Source of the DNA: Oryzias latipes
Taxonomy: Eukaryota > Chordata > Actinopteri > Beloniformes > Adrianichthyidae
Assembly (NCBI RefSeq): GCF_002234675.1
Contig: NC_019873.2
Coordinates: forward strand, 11,864,735-11,928,734
Direction of reading: 5' to 3'
Length of the DNA stretch: 64,000 nucleotides
Below, piece by piece: positions 12,974-44,100 of this stretch. The notes under the pieces are model-generated. The model was not told the DNA's origin. It did no database searches and saw only the letters and a program-made list of their open reading frames with translations. Positions within the stretch are counted from its first letter, which is position 1, and each line of letters starts with the position of its first letter. The translations under genes and the position numbers were made by a program.

Positions 12974-13329
12974 CACCTGCTCTGCTCTGATGGACTCCTC
13001 AAAGGGCTTCCTTCTGTTTTTACACAAACAGCCCCTCCTCTTCCGTGCTTGTAAAAGGCGACAGCAAAATTGTTTCCAGCAAACACTTTTGTAACAACTT
13101 TAAACAATAAAGTGTAAAAGTGACTCTGGTCTGCGTGGACTTTGATTGGGATCAGAACGTCACAGATGAGGGAAGCTCAAAGCTCCAGAGTTTGCAGATT
13201 ATTTTTAAATGTCGCTGAAGAAACATTGAATCCTGGAAGCTCAAACATCGCAGAGAGCCTCGCCGTCTGTGTTGACTCTAGTTGCCATGGAAACCAGGTT
13301 ATATTCTCTCAGAAATTCCGGTTTCCCCT

Positions 13330-13460
13330 AACATGTGGCAAATGATGAGTGTCTGCACAGCTAACGACGGGCGTCACCTTCAGGGAGAAAAGCAGAGGTC
13401 CAATAATCCTGCCCTGAGGAACGTCACTTCTGATTGGGTTCATTGAGCTCTTCCTAAAAA
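13330..13460 (-). mobile_element. Decayed non-LTR reverse transcriptase fragment
   Basis: The minus-strand translation contains SDVPQGRIIGPLLFSLK followed about ten residues later by CADTHHL. This resembles the reverse transcriptase VPQGSxLGPLLF block and the following YADDTQL box. Only about 40 codons are recognisable and the catalytic YADD box is lost. It is an old LINE remnant. Confidence 0.5.
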
Positions 13461-14322
13461 TCCTGGTCCAAATCCTGAATCTGCAGGTGCAGTAAAGACG
13501 CATGTTGCAGCATGTCACTGGTTTGATTCCCTGTGTGCAGAAAGTAACGAAATACACCACACACTCGTTTCTTCATATTGCACTTTATTCAGCTCTGAGG
13601 CTAAACTTGGCGAAGACCTCATTGCGTTCACAGATCTTTATTGCTTCCCGGTTCATCCAGAGTCTGTTAGAACGGACATCGGAGCACACGCTCCGGACAA
13701 ACATCACAGACGCAGAAGGCTTTAGAGAACACCCATGATAGAGGAACACGTTTGGATCTGTCCCAGCGGGACGACGGCATGGTGACAGCACGGCCCTGCC
13801 TAGATATAATGCTACTGCAGGTGGCGCCCCCTGGTGGTACAAACTGAGATCCAGGCAGGTGTGATTGGAGAGGAGTGCAGTGAAACATCTCACAGTATTT
13901 ATTTTGAAGGTTCTGCAGAAAGACGGGCACAGGGTTCACCTCAGGACCTGAAGATTCAGATTCAAAACCTCAGAACAGATTATTCTGTTGCGATTCAACC
14001 AATAGGAGTGAGCGAAACCAGGAAAAACAGGAAGTTTTTGGAGACAAACATCGATTAGTTGGTTTCAACTGTTTTTCAGTGATGATCTGCTGAGATCTGA
14101 GGTTCATACTTCGTTCCAGGACTGAAATCGTCCTGGAGGGTTCATGTAGTTCAGCTCAGCAGATCTCATCTAATCCTCCTAAATTTTGTCTCCAAAAACC
14201 TCCACTAGTGTTTCTGACTTGCTGCAAATTGTTCCTGAATCCCTCTAAGTCCTGCGGCGCCTCTGTGCTCCACAAACCTGCATGCCCTCACAGAGTGACG
14301 GTGGGGGTGGGGCTTAAGTACT

Positions 14323-14328
14323 TTTATT
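14323..14328 (-). terminator. ugp2: Poly(A) signal AATAAA of ugp2
   Basis: The plus-strand tttatt reads AATAAA on the minus strand, about 230 bases after the ugp2 stop at 14559. It is the first such hexamer downstream. Confidence 0.6.
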
Positions 14329-14558
14329 GTGGAAGTGCAGTCCCGCTCATGCCACCAACACCACCTTCTTCAACAGCTCTTCATTTCTGCTGGAGGGGTT
14401 CTGGGGTTTGCTTCAGAAACAAGCAGCTCGTGATTAACCGAGGTGATGTGAGGATCGGCCAGCAGAGGGCGCCGGCTCCCAGAAGCGTCCCCTCCACATG
14501 TCAGTGTGGAGTTGTGTGGTTGGGGTGTGAGGGGGTGTGGGAGGGGGGGGGGATGCTC

Positions 14559-34580
<20,022 letters not shown>

Positions 34581-35250
34581 GTTGAGCTGCCGAATTAAGA
34601 CAATAAATACTACCTAAACTATAATTAAAATGGCAAACGCCTGATTTTCTGACAGAGAGCCGGAGCCGTCGCTAAGCAGACATCTGTTCAATGAGTGGAA
34701 AAGTTTCCTTTTTGCCGGATCATCTCAGCTTATTCAGTCCAACCCATCAGTCCTTTCATCGTCACCTACTCTGTCAGCCTGTAAAATCTGCTGCTCGTGA
34801 AGCGGCACTCAGCTGATAAAAGAGTTAGAAGAGAGACCAGCCAAACCTGAACAGGACATTTTTTTCATTATTACCGATTGCCATCTTTGCTTCCCCCTTC
34901 TCTGCCCTGAAAATTACCGCGTCAACGATCCGAGAAACGAGTCCGAAGTTCGACTTTGTGATTTGTCATATTTTTGCTGCCTCGCGCCCCGCCTTCCTTC
35001 TCGTATTGCCTCATTTTATCCAGACCAAAGTCCACTTTTACAACCACAATAGAAATCCCAACACTTACGGATCGACTGCTCAGGACGTAGAAGGAGCTAC
35101 AGGGAAGACTGACTGGTACTCGATTCTGGTGGACGTGCGTTTTCTCAGGGAGGTCAGATTTACAGAAGACACCCGTGAATGGCACACGATAGAAAACGTA
35201 GCATTCGGTAAAATTTCGACACAACCCCCAAAATAGCCGTAAAATCTACT
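34581..35250 (-). promoter_or_regulatory. ugp2: Probable ugp2 promoter and 5' leader
   Basis: The area upstream of the ugp2 ATG (34580) is richer in CpG than its surroundings (for example 34640-35110) and holds a GC box (ggcggggcgcgag on the minus strand, 34981-34993). No TATA box is clear and the transcription start cannot be placed. Confidence 0.4.
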
Positions 35251-36405
35251 AAATTAACACCCAGAAATCAAAAATCGATTTTTGAAGATAAGAAATGTCA
35301 ACATAGAGGGTTTTTGTTTCTTACTAGATGACTGCAGGATGCTAGAGAACAGGAGTCGTCGAGGGGGTCGGCCTGGTCCTCCTGGAGACAGCCGAGAACA
35401 CACAAGTATTTCTGATTAAAGCTGCCTCTCATTTAAACGCACCGTCATACAGCTTCCGTTTACGTTACTATGTAAAATACAAAATTAATTTATATCGTAG
35501 AGTTAATAACTTTAACGGAATTAAAATACTTTAGTTATTCTACAATATAGTACCAATAGTTTCACGAGCGAATGGGAATCTCACAATGGTACAACAGCCA
35601 ATCAAAACGCTCTTTTTCTCCGTGACGCAGTTTTGTCAACCAATAGAATTCTGCAACGTCCACAACACTTTTTCAGACATTTCCGTAAAAAAAATCATCT
35701 CAAGAATGTAACGGGTCCCACGGTTTAGAAATTGTGATGACGTTTATCAACAAAAGTAGCTAAAAAAAATAAATAATATTTTGTAATAATTGTACAACTA
35801 GTGACTTGGTGTTGTGCATCTCCAGCGGGTCCTTCTGGGTGTATGCAATCATGGAGCAATGCTGCCCCTATCTGTTCTACCAGTGTCACATCACGTTTCG
35901 TCGTCGACCCCGACAGAATTTACGTTTTTCTTTTAGGTCATAATGTAAGCACACACAAAAAGTACATACAAAAATAAAACCTGCAACAGCTGTATGTTTC
36001 TTTATTTGTTTATCATGTGTTTCAGGCCCACACTTTTTTGGTTTGCCTATATGTTTAGTTATTGAGTTATTTGTTGAATGTTTTTTTTTAACAATATATT
36101 AAGTAACACAGCTCAAATTTTATCAGGTCAGGCTAAGTAGTTTAATTTGTACAGCACAGAACCTTATGTACACAAAGGCACCTTCAAATGCTTCACAGAA
36201 ATGCAAGATACCATAGAAGTTAATGGGGAAAAAATAGAAATCCAATAAAAGTTAAAGTATTTTAAATGAAACTCCAAGAGTGCAATGTTTTAAACATTGG
36301 CAAACAGACAATACCTTAGTAAAGATAAGAGCTTGAATTAGAAGTGACTTTTTGCTTAAGGCTGGCTGTATTTAATATGCTCAGGCAAACATACTTTTAG
36401 GCAGG
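35251..36405. other. Intergenic DNA, two plus-strand CCAAT motifs
   Basis: No coding exon is seen. GCCAATCA at 35598-35605 and ACCAATAG at 35639-35646 lie about 40 bases apart with a CG-containing stretch between them. They might belong to a distal ugp2 promoter or to an unannotated plus-strand transcript. Confidence 0.35.
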
Positions 36406-36409
36406 TTTT

Positions 36410-37085
36410 ATTCATGCTAAAATCTTCCTTTTCAAAACCTTACTGCACACCACTGTATAATGCCCACCTGTGGAAAAATCATAGGGCATCCAGCATGAGG
36501 AAGCTACAGGTTGCCTATAACGATGCACTAAAGATTTTATTAAAACAGCCACGGTGGTGCAGCGCAAGCATTTTGTTTGTTGGTGCAAGAGTTAATACTC
36601 TCCAAGCTTTGTTAAGACATTTCATCTAAGGTTTTATTTATCGTCTTAACATTTCAATCAACAAAATCATCTTAACTCTCACCAATTGCAGATACAGCAC
36701 TTTTAGAAACCACTCCCCTATTTAGAGGTTTTTGTGCGTTCTTTTTTAAGTGCATGATACTTGATTATTTGATTGTATTTTAGACTTTTATGTCACTATT
36801 TTTATACTTGTATGAATTTTTTATTTTTATTCTTAAGTCTTTTATACGTTTTGTGTTTATTGTGGCAAATGGACCTTGAGTCTGTAATGAAGCTTCTTCT
36901 TCATAACCATTTTAACTCCAGTGTTTCCTCCTCTATGACAGCATTTCTTGATTTATGTTATGATTCTCTTGGCTTTCCTTTATTTACTCTTACACTACAT
37001 ATGACTTGATGTGTACAGTTTTATATTTCAGGTTCCGTTTGCACATCTGACAAACCGTATGAAAGGTTCTGAGTAAATAAAGGTT
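36410..37085 (+). mobile_element. 3' end of a Rex/CR1-like LINE
   Basis: The plus strand encodes YCTPLYNAHLWKN, then KLQVAYNDALKILLKQPRW and VGARVNTLQALLRHFI. This is the C-terminal layout of reverse transcriptase proteins of Rex/CR1-type LINEs. A stop follows, then decayed text and a tail ending 'aataaaggtttatttagtt'. The 5' part, including the catalytic domain, is missing. It lies between mdh1 and ugp2. Confidence 0.6.
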
Positions 37086-37885
37086 TATTTAGTTAAAATG
37101 GCATCACTAAATCTTGTATTGTATAGATTTGGGGGGAAAAAATCAATCCATTTAAAAGGAGAGACTTTCATATTCTGGTAAAGTAGAAAAATCCCAAACT
37201 GAGATGTACAATAAATCAGACTTGCTTGAATGTTTAAAATTAAGTTAAAAATACAAATCTATTTATCTATTTCATTCATTAAATTTTATTTTGGCTGAAA
37301 CGGAAATGCAATCTTTCCAAAGGCTTCAAATAAATATGGTAATGTTTAACAATTTTAACTTTAGATCACACCAATATATTAAACTAAGATGAGGTACCAA
37401 AAAAACATAAACAGCAAAAATACAATTTACCAATGATGCCAGAGCAACATTTTCCAGAGACTTTCCAGCTCAAAAAACACACAGGTTCCTAAAGGATGCC
37501 AGCCAAAGATGTGTAATCATTTCAGGGTTTCCCACAATTTGTAATTTCCAGCTTCCACTAAAAATTTGAATTTTACCAATATAGAATCTGGATATTTTCA
37601 CAATTAAATGAATTATCAAGTTTTACAAAGGGATAAATTCTGCATCCCTCAGTCAGAACGTGAACGTGACTTTCTATTTAAAAAAGGAATCATTTTCCCT
37701 CTGAATGAAGCTTGATTTCCTGTTGCTTTCATGGACGAGCCCTGCAGGTGACACAAATGCATGGTTGACATCAGAGGAAGCAGAATTTCAAGTTCCTCTG
37801 ATGTGAAATCCTTTTTGGTTTAGAGAATAATGATTTCAGAGCAGCTGTCTTAAAAACAACAAAAGACATCAAACGAATTTACACT

Positions 37886-37891
37886 TTTATT
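37886..37891 (-). terminator. mdh1: Poly(A) signal AATAAA of mdh1
   Basis: Plus-strand tttatt is AATAAA on the minus strand, about 295 bases after the mdh1 stop, the first strong hexamer downstream. Confidence 0.6.
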
Positions 37892-38133
37892 GCATAAGTT
37901 ATTCATTTCAGTGAATGTCTTAGTGCATCATTGACTCCACGTAACATTTATCCATTGACCCCCTCCCCCTACAGGAAGGAGGTGTAACAGATGAACATCT
38001 GGCGTGCTTGTGTGTGAGACACGCACACATCCTTCAAAGACATCTTTAGATTTTCTACCAACATGTGTGTCTCTGATCAAACACAAATAGGGATCCATCT
38101 TCACACAGTGATGCCGGCCGATGGAGTGACTTG

Positions 38134-38187
38134 TTACAGGCGCGCTTCTGGAGTTTTGGGTCTGTCTGGTCCTGCTGGGTCCAGTCA
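38134..38187 (-). other. mdh1: Possible mdh1 stop-codon readthrough extension ending in a PTS1
   Basis: The mdh1 stop TGA (38187-38185) is followed directly by CTG and an in-frame extension of 16 codons, LDPAGPDRPKTPEARL, then TAA at 38136-38134. The last three residues, Ala-Arg-Leu, fit the peroxisomal targeting signal type 1 consensus (S/A/C)-(K/R/H)-L. UGA followed by CUN is a known leaky context. Mammalian MDH1 is known to make a peroxisomal isoform by readthrough; here the extension is seen directly but its use is inferred. Confidence 0.65.
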
Positions 38188-41100
38188 TGCAGCCAGGAAC
38201 GCCAGTGCTGTGTCCCGCTCCTCCATCAGTTCTGCCGCTGTGGCGTCCATCTTTGACTTGGAGAAGTCGTTGATGGCCAGACTGTCCACAATTTTCCAGG
38301 CTTTATCCTGAGAGGGGAGATCAAAAATTACATCAGTGAAGAAATGCATTTGTATCCCCTCCTCCTCATATTTTCATTGATGTCACTTAATACATCTCAA
38401 ACTGAAAAGATCAAACCAAGTAAATAAATAGAACAACTTCTGGAATAATTATTTTAGCGAAAAGAAGCTGCCTGGTCCCCTATGAAAAAGTAAGCCTCTA
38501 AACCTGATAGCCTGTCGTGTCATCCTAGAATCCAAATTTGCTGATGAATTTAGTTCTTTTTTTCTTTGCCAAATTGTCTAAATTCAAAAGGAAATTGCGG
38601 GTTTTCCAGCAAAATGATCCGTTTACGGTCTTAAAACTAAATCTCAGAGCAGACTTTGACCAGAACCTTTATGTAGATCCGGCCCGCATCATCACACTCC
38701 CACCACTTTGAGCAACTCTAAGTCCGTGTTAGTCTGAGTCCAGATCTTTGGGGAGGCACACCTTCCAGAAAGTTGCAGAAACGTCTGTGTGACCCTTTCA
38801 GACTAAAGCATGTCACAAACTTTGAATCTGATCTTTAGCTTAGATCAGATCCAGCACAAAGAGTTCTTCTCTGAGATGCTTTGAAATTATATTTTGGAGG
38901 CATTCTGGTTTTGGAGTAAAATTTAAATAGTCATCAATAAAGTGTGGAAGACATTACAAAACATTTTACTTTATATTTCACCTGTCTGTGCAAACAAACT
39001 AAAGAGAAGATTTCATCTGTTACCTTGATCTGGACAGGGAATGAGTAGATGAGGTCTTCTGGGACCCCATAGGGGTTTCCAGTGGAGTAGACCCCCATGG
39101 AGATGAACTCCCCCTGAAAGAGAAGACAAGCTGCTCAGGAATGGAGAAAAAAGAAAGAAAATCTTAAAAAAAAAAAAGATTTACCCTCACCGGCCACTTT
39201 ATTAATTAGGTACACCTGTCCAACTGCTGGTTAACAAACATTTCTTTCTTTTTTTTTTTTTATTCTAAACTTGTTCTGTCCAACAGCTGAGCAAACAGAT
39301 TAGAGCTGAAGGCTTTTTGTGTTGGACAGGTTTTACTATCACAAAAAGAGGTTATATAGCTTCAAGAAACTAGAGTGTAGATTTATATAAACCCCTTTTT
39401 GTCGTATTATTTTTTATTTATTTGTTACATTTAGTGTGTGTGGGGAGGGAGAGGGGGAGACTGTGAGGGGAGGGTGGAAGAGAGTAAAAGGAAGAAAGGT
39501 GAAAAGGTGGGGGATACAAGCACTGATTTGAATAAGTTATTATTTTAAGCTGTAACAATTATACCAGATCTGCTGGAAAGAGGAATGTTACATCAAAGGT
39601 GAAAATCTGACACTAAGATGAGCGAAAAAAATCTGTCCATCAATACACTGTAGGTAAGGAGAAGGGATGAAGCAGACAGGGAGCAGTGTGGCAGTGTGCA
39701 CGTGCACGTGGGGGTGGAGATACATGCATGCTAACGACGTGAACCGTGTGTTCATAAGGGGAGCCAGATCCTACCCAGCCAGACCAGCCAGACCAGGAGA
39801 GGGGAGGAGAGCCCCCCAGGCCAGAAGCCCCCCCAGCATCCGGACCCAGGCGGCCCCGGGAGGGGAGGAGGAGGGGACCGCCCACCCCACCAGCCAGGCA
39901 CAGAGAGGGCCCCCCTACAGCCCCCCCCCCCCCCCCCCCCACACACACAATGCCCAGAGGCAAAGCGAACCCACCGGCCGACCCCCAGCGCCGTATGCCC
40001 GACCATTCCCGCAGCCGACAGGATACCCATAAGCCCGGCCCCCCTGAGAGGACCAGGCGGGTGAAGACTGGCCGCCCCCCCCCCGACCCCACCCATGTAT
40101 GGAGGTGTGGGAGTGCTGTGTGTGTGCTGCAGGTAAAATAGGAGGTCCCCAGTGTGGGGGGCTCCACCGCTGCCAAGCCGCAAAGCCCCCCACTCCGGGG
40201 TCCCTCTGTGAGTGGTGTGTATTTGCTGTGTGTGTGCTGCTAGCATGCAGTGTGTGTGTCTACAGAGGAAGTTAAAATTGTGGGGGGGCCAGCGAAAGGT
40301 GAGCACGGATGTTTCACCGTGCCCCCCTCCACCAGACCCTCTCCACAAGGCCCTAGATGAATCAGAGTGTCTAATATGCAAGTAAAAAGCGGGGAGGAGG
40401 GCGGGTGCCAATGAGAACCCAGAGAGGGGCATCCCCAGTGAGCCCCGCCAGCATACCCCTCCCATCCAGTTCCCTGAGCCCTATGTGCCTGTGTGCAATA
40501 TTTGTTTGGGTGAGAGCGGGGAGGAGCGGGCGGATGGGCACAACCGGGGGAGAAGGCTCCCCCGAGCGACCGGCCCCCCAGCCGGCCGCGGTAGGCGCCC
40601 CCCCTCCCAGAGCGGCCAGGCAGCCAGAAACGGCAAGCCAGCCGCAGTTGGAGGCCAGAGCCTCGTAGCGCCGAGAGACAGCCAGCACGGAAGGGTCCCG
40701 GTGCCAGAACGGACGGGTAGGGGGTCCAGCTCCACCATTCATACCCTGGCCTCCCTAAGGACTAGCACACCGCCCCCCCAGCCCCCCCCCCCCACAAAAA
40801 AAAAAAAAATAATAAAATAAACCCACCCAAGTGAACCCCTTAACCCCTGCTGTGACTGCGGCGTCGACCCCCGGGGGGCCAGGCCACGCGCCAACTACCG
40901 GCCACGGGCGAAACACCGGCCATGGGCAGACGACCCCAGGCCCCAGAGCCCCAAGCCCTCCCCCAGCCCCCGCCACGGCGACCAGCCACCCAGCACGGCA
41001 CCCGGCCGCCGTTCCCAGTCAGCCGCACTGCCTACCCTGCGCCCAGAAGGCACCCGCCCAGGAACCCCTGCCAAGTTGCCGGCAGAGTGTGCGCCCCCAC

Positions 41101-44100
41101 CACCACCCCACCCAGGCAACCAGAGCCCCGAGCCGGAAGAACGGCAGGCCCGGCAGAGCCCACCCCCCCCAAACCCACCCCGGCCCACCCAACCAGCCAG
41201 GACCCGGCTCAACCTTTCACCATCCCACCCCTACTAGGTGATGTGACTAACCAGCTGGAGCCAGGGAGAGTCTGAAGCCGACAGGTTTTTTGTGGAGGAC
41301 ATTATCTCTAAACTAATATGCTCTGACATGAGGTTTCTGTAGTGGTTGATGCTAAGATTATTTTTAGATTTCCGGTTTAGGAGGATAGTTTTCTTTGCGA
41401 TACATACAGCGGTGAGAACCATATAAGCCTTGTTAGATTCCATGTTGATGTTATTCAGGTCACCTAATAAGCAGAATTTGGGGTAAGCAGGAATCTTATG
41501 ATTAAACCAGATTGATAAATCCTCACAAACCTTACGCCAGAATGATTGGACAGGTGGACAGACCCACAGGGCATGCAAATAGTCGTCTATGTTGTTACCT
41601 ATGCACTGTGTGCATTAGGGCTGCACGATATGAGGAAAACTCGCGATATGCGATATTGGTGATTAATATTGCGATAACGATATAATTTGCGGTATATAAA
41701 CAAATAGCAAAACAACCAAAAACATAATTTCCATTTCACTGCAACAGTTTAAAAATTATACTCCAAATGACCCTTGTCGACGTAGGAGGCAAACGTCAAA
41801 CATAAAAGGGCTCATCTGATTGATCAACAACGTAAACGGGTCCCTTCCGATTGGTTAAATGCATAAAGGGATTTATTTCATTTGTTCAGTATTTCAAGCT
41901 GCCATGAGTTTGTTTTAGCACATTTAAGGTAACCATTTATTGCGATTTTTTACATCTTTTGCGGTATGCATATTGCACAGCTTGATGTTGCGATAACGAT
42001 AAATTTTCGGTATATTGTGCAGGCCTATTGTGCATATAGCAGACTGATTGAGACCCATTTTAAATAACCTCCGTCCGGTGTAGTGAGTTCAGTGGAGAAC
42101 CTTGTATTGAATAAGTTGCAGATTAGGGATTTTGGTCATATTAAAGGCATTCAAATAGATCTGTAGCCAAAATTGATCACTAGAATTCAATGATAGCTCA
42201 GACTCCCATTTTGTCATGGGTAAGTAAATTGTTTCATCTATGTCTGATAACATCTTATAAATTTTGGAGGTGAGTTTGGGATTTTTAAGGTCCATGAAAT
42301 GTGTTACTGTAAGGGGAGGGTCTAGGTCTATTTTGGTCAGGCAGTATTTAGTGCTTATAGCTGATTTAAGCTGCTGATATTCTAGAAATTTGTTTATATT
42401 AATTCCATAGGTTGAGGATAACGTTGAGAGGGACATAAATTTTCTATTCTGAATTATATGCTGGAACTGCTGGATTCCTTTGTTCTTCCATGAAGCAAAA
42501 TGAATCATGTTTTTGTTAATCAAAATGTCAGGGTTATTCCAAATGGGGGTAAGTTTACATGGAAATAATGTGAGGTTGTTTTTTTTAAGAAAATCCCACC
42601 AGGCTGTTAAGGATGAGCTGATGTTTAAACTTCTGAAGCATTTGTGTTGTTTAATTTTAGAACTGAAGAAAGGTAAATTAGAAATATCTAGGTTATCACA
42701 GAGATTTTGTTCAATGTCTAGCCAGGATTCATCTAGCACACCAGGATGCAGCCATTTTTGTACATAACACAATCTGTTCGCGGAGTAGTAGTCCTGGAAG
42801 TCTGGAAGGCCTAGTCCTCCTCTATCTTTAGGTTTTTTAATAGTTTTTAAACTGATCCGTGGGGGTTTACCTTCCCAGAGGTATTGGGAAATGAATGAGT
42901 CTAATGATTTGAACCAAGTAGTTGGAGGTTTGGAAGGAATCATTGAAAACAGGTAGTTAATTTTTGGGAGAATCGTCATTTTCATGGTTGCAACTCTCCC
43001 GATTAGAGAAATGGGTAGAGTTTTCCATCTAGTGAGATCAGCCTCGGTTGTTTTAAGTAGTTGGGTGAGGTTTAGCTTGAGTAGATCAGAAAGCCTAGAG
43101 GAGATATTTATACCTAAGTACTTTATGTTTCCTGTTTGTATTTTAATAGATGACGGATTTAGATAATTGCAATTAATAGGTAGAATTGTGCTTTTAGACC
43201 AGTTTATGGAGTATTCTGAAACTGAGGAAAATCTATTAATTAGGGAGATGATTTGGCAGATGGAAGATTGTGAATTTGGAGTAAATAGTAAAACATCATC
43301 TGCATAAAGACTTATTTTATGTTCTAAATTTTTGGTTTGAATGCCTTCAATGCCTCGACTTTGCCTAATAGCAGCAGCTAGAGGTTCAATAAATAGTGCA
43401 AATAAAGACGGAGATAGTGGACAGCCTTGTCTGGTTCCTCTTTGTAAATTAAAGCTTGGAGATGTTTGATCATTTGTTCTGATACGAGCATTAGGAGAGG
43501 CATATATTATTTTAATCCAGTTAATAAATGATTTTCCAAAGCCAAATTTGTTCAGGGTGGCTATTAAAAAATTTCCAGTTGACCCGATCAAATGCCTTTT
43601 CTGCGTCCAGTGACAAAATGGTTGCTTCTCGGTGTTAACAAACATTTCTAATCAGCCAGTTAACATGGCAGCAACTCAATACATTTATGCATGTAGACAT
43701 GGTCACTACGATCTACTGCAGTTCAAACAGAGCATCAGAGCGGGGAAGGAAGGTGATTGAAGTGACTTTGAACCTGGAATGTTTGTTGGTGCCAGACGAT
43801 CTACAAGATTTTTCACCCAAAACCATCTCTAGGGTTTACAGAGAATGTTCCAAAAAAGAGAAAATATCCAGTGAACAGCGGTTCTGTGGATGGAAATGTC
43901 TTGTTGATGCCAGAGATCAGAAGAGAATGTCCAGACTGGTTCCAGCTGATAGAAAGACAACAGAAACTCAAAAAACCCACTGGTTACAACTGAGGTCTGC
44001 AGAAGAACATCTCTGAACGCACAAAACGTCCAGCCTTGAGGGAGATGAGCTACATCAGCAGAAGAACACACTTGGGGCCACTGCTGTCAGCTAAGAACAG

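Larger units (their letters stand above)
10712..14322. other. Convergent interval between peli1 and ugp2, no gene seen
   Basis: The part up to about 11460 is T-rich and may be peli1 3' UTR. It is followed by dispersed repeats (11640-12355), CA-rich DNA (12811-12973) and a decayed reverse transcriptase fragment (about 13330-13460). No VPS54 exon, which sits between UGP2 and PELI1 in human, was recognised on either strand. Confidence 0.6.
39246..43633 (-). mobile_element. 5'-truncated L1-like LINE inserted in a Tc1 element
   Basis: The insert is flanked by a 16-base target duplication, gttaacaaacatttct, at 39230-39245 and 43634-43649. Its poly(A) tail appears as a T-run at about 39249-39262, so it reads on the minus strand. 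It contains the second half of ORF2 (from within the reverse transcriptase) and a long, strongly G-rich 3' region (about 39680-41230 on the minus strand). The endonuclease and the start of the RT are missing. It is itself interrupted by a miniature hAT-like element. Confidence 0.9.

Noticed and set aside
39640..41275. Long overlapping open frames (up to 237 codons) on both strands
   Set aside because: They lie in the GC-rich LINE 3' region, translate to low-complexity Pro/Gly/Arg text, and occur in several frames simply because stops are rare.
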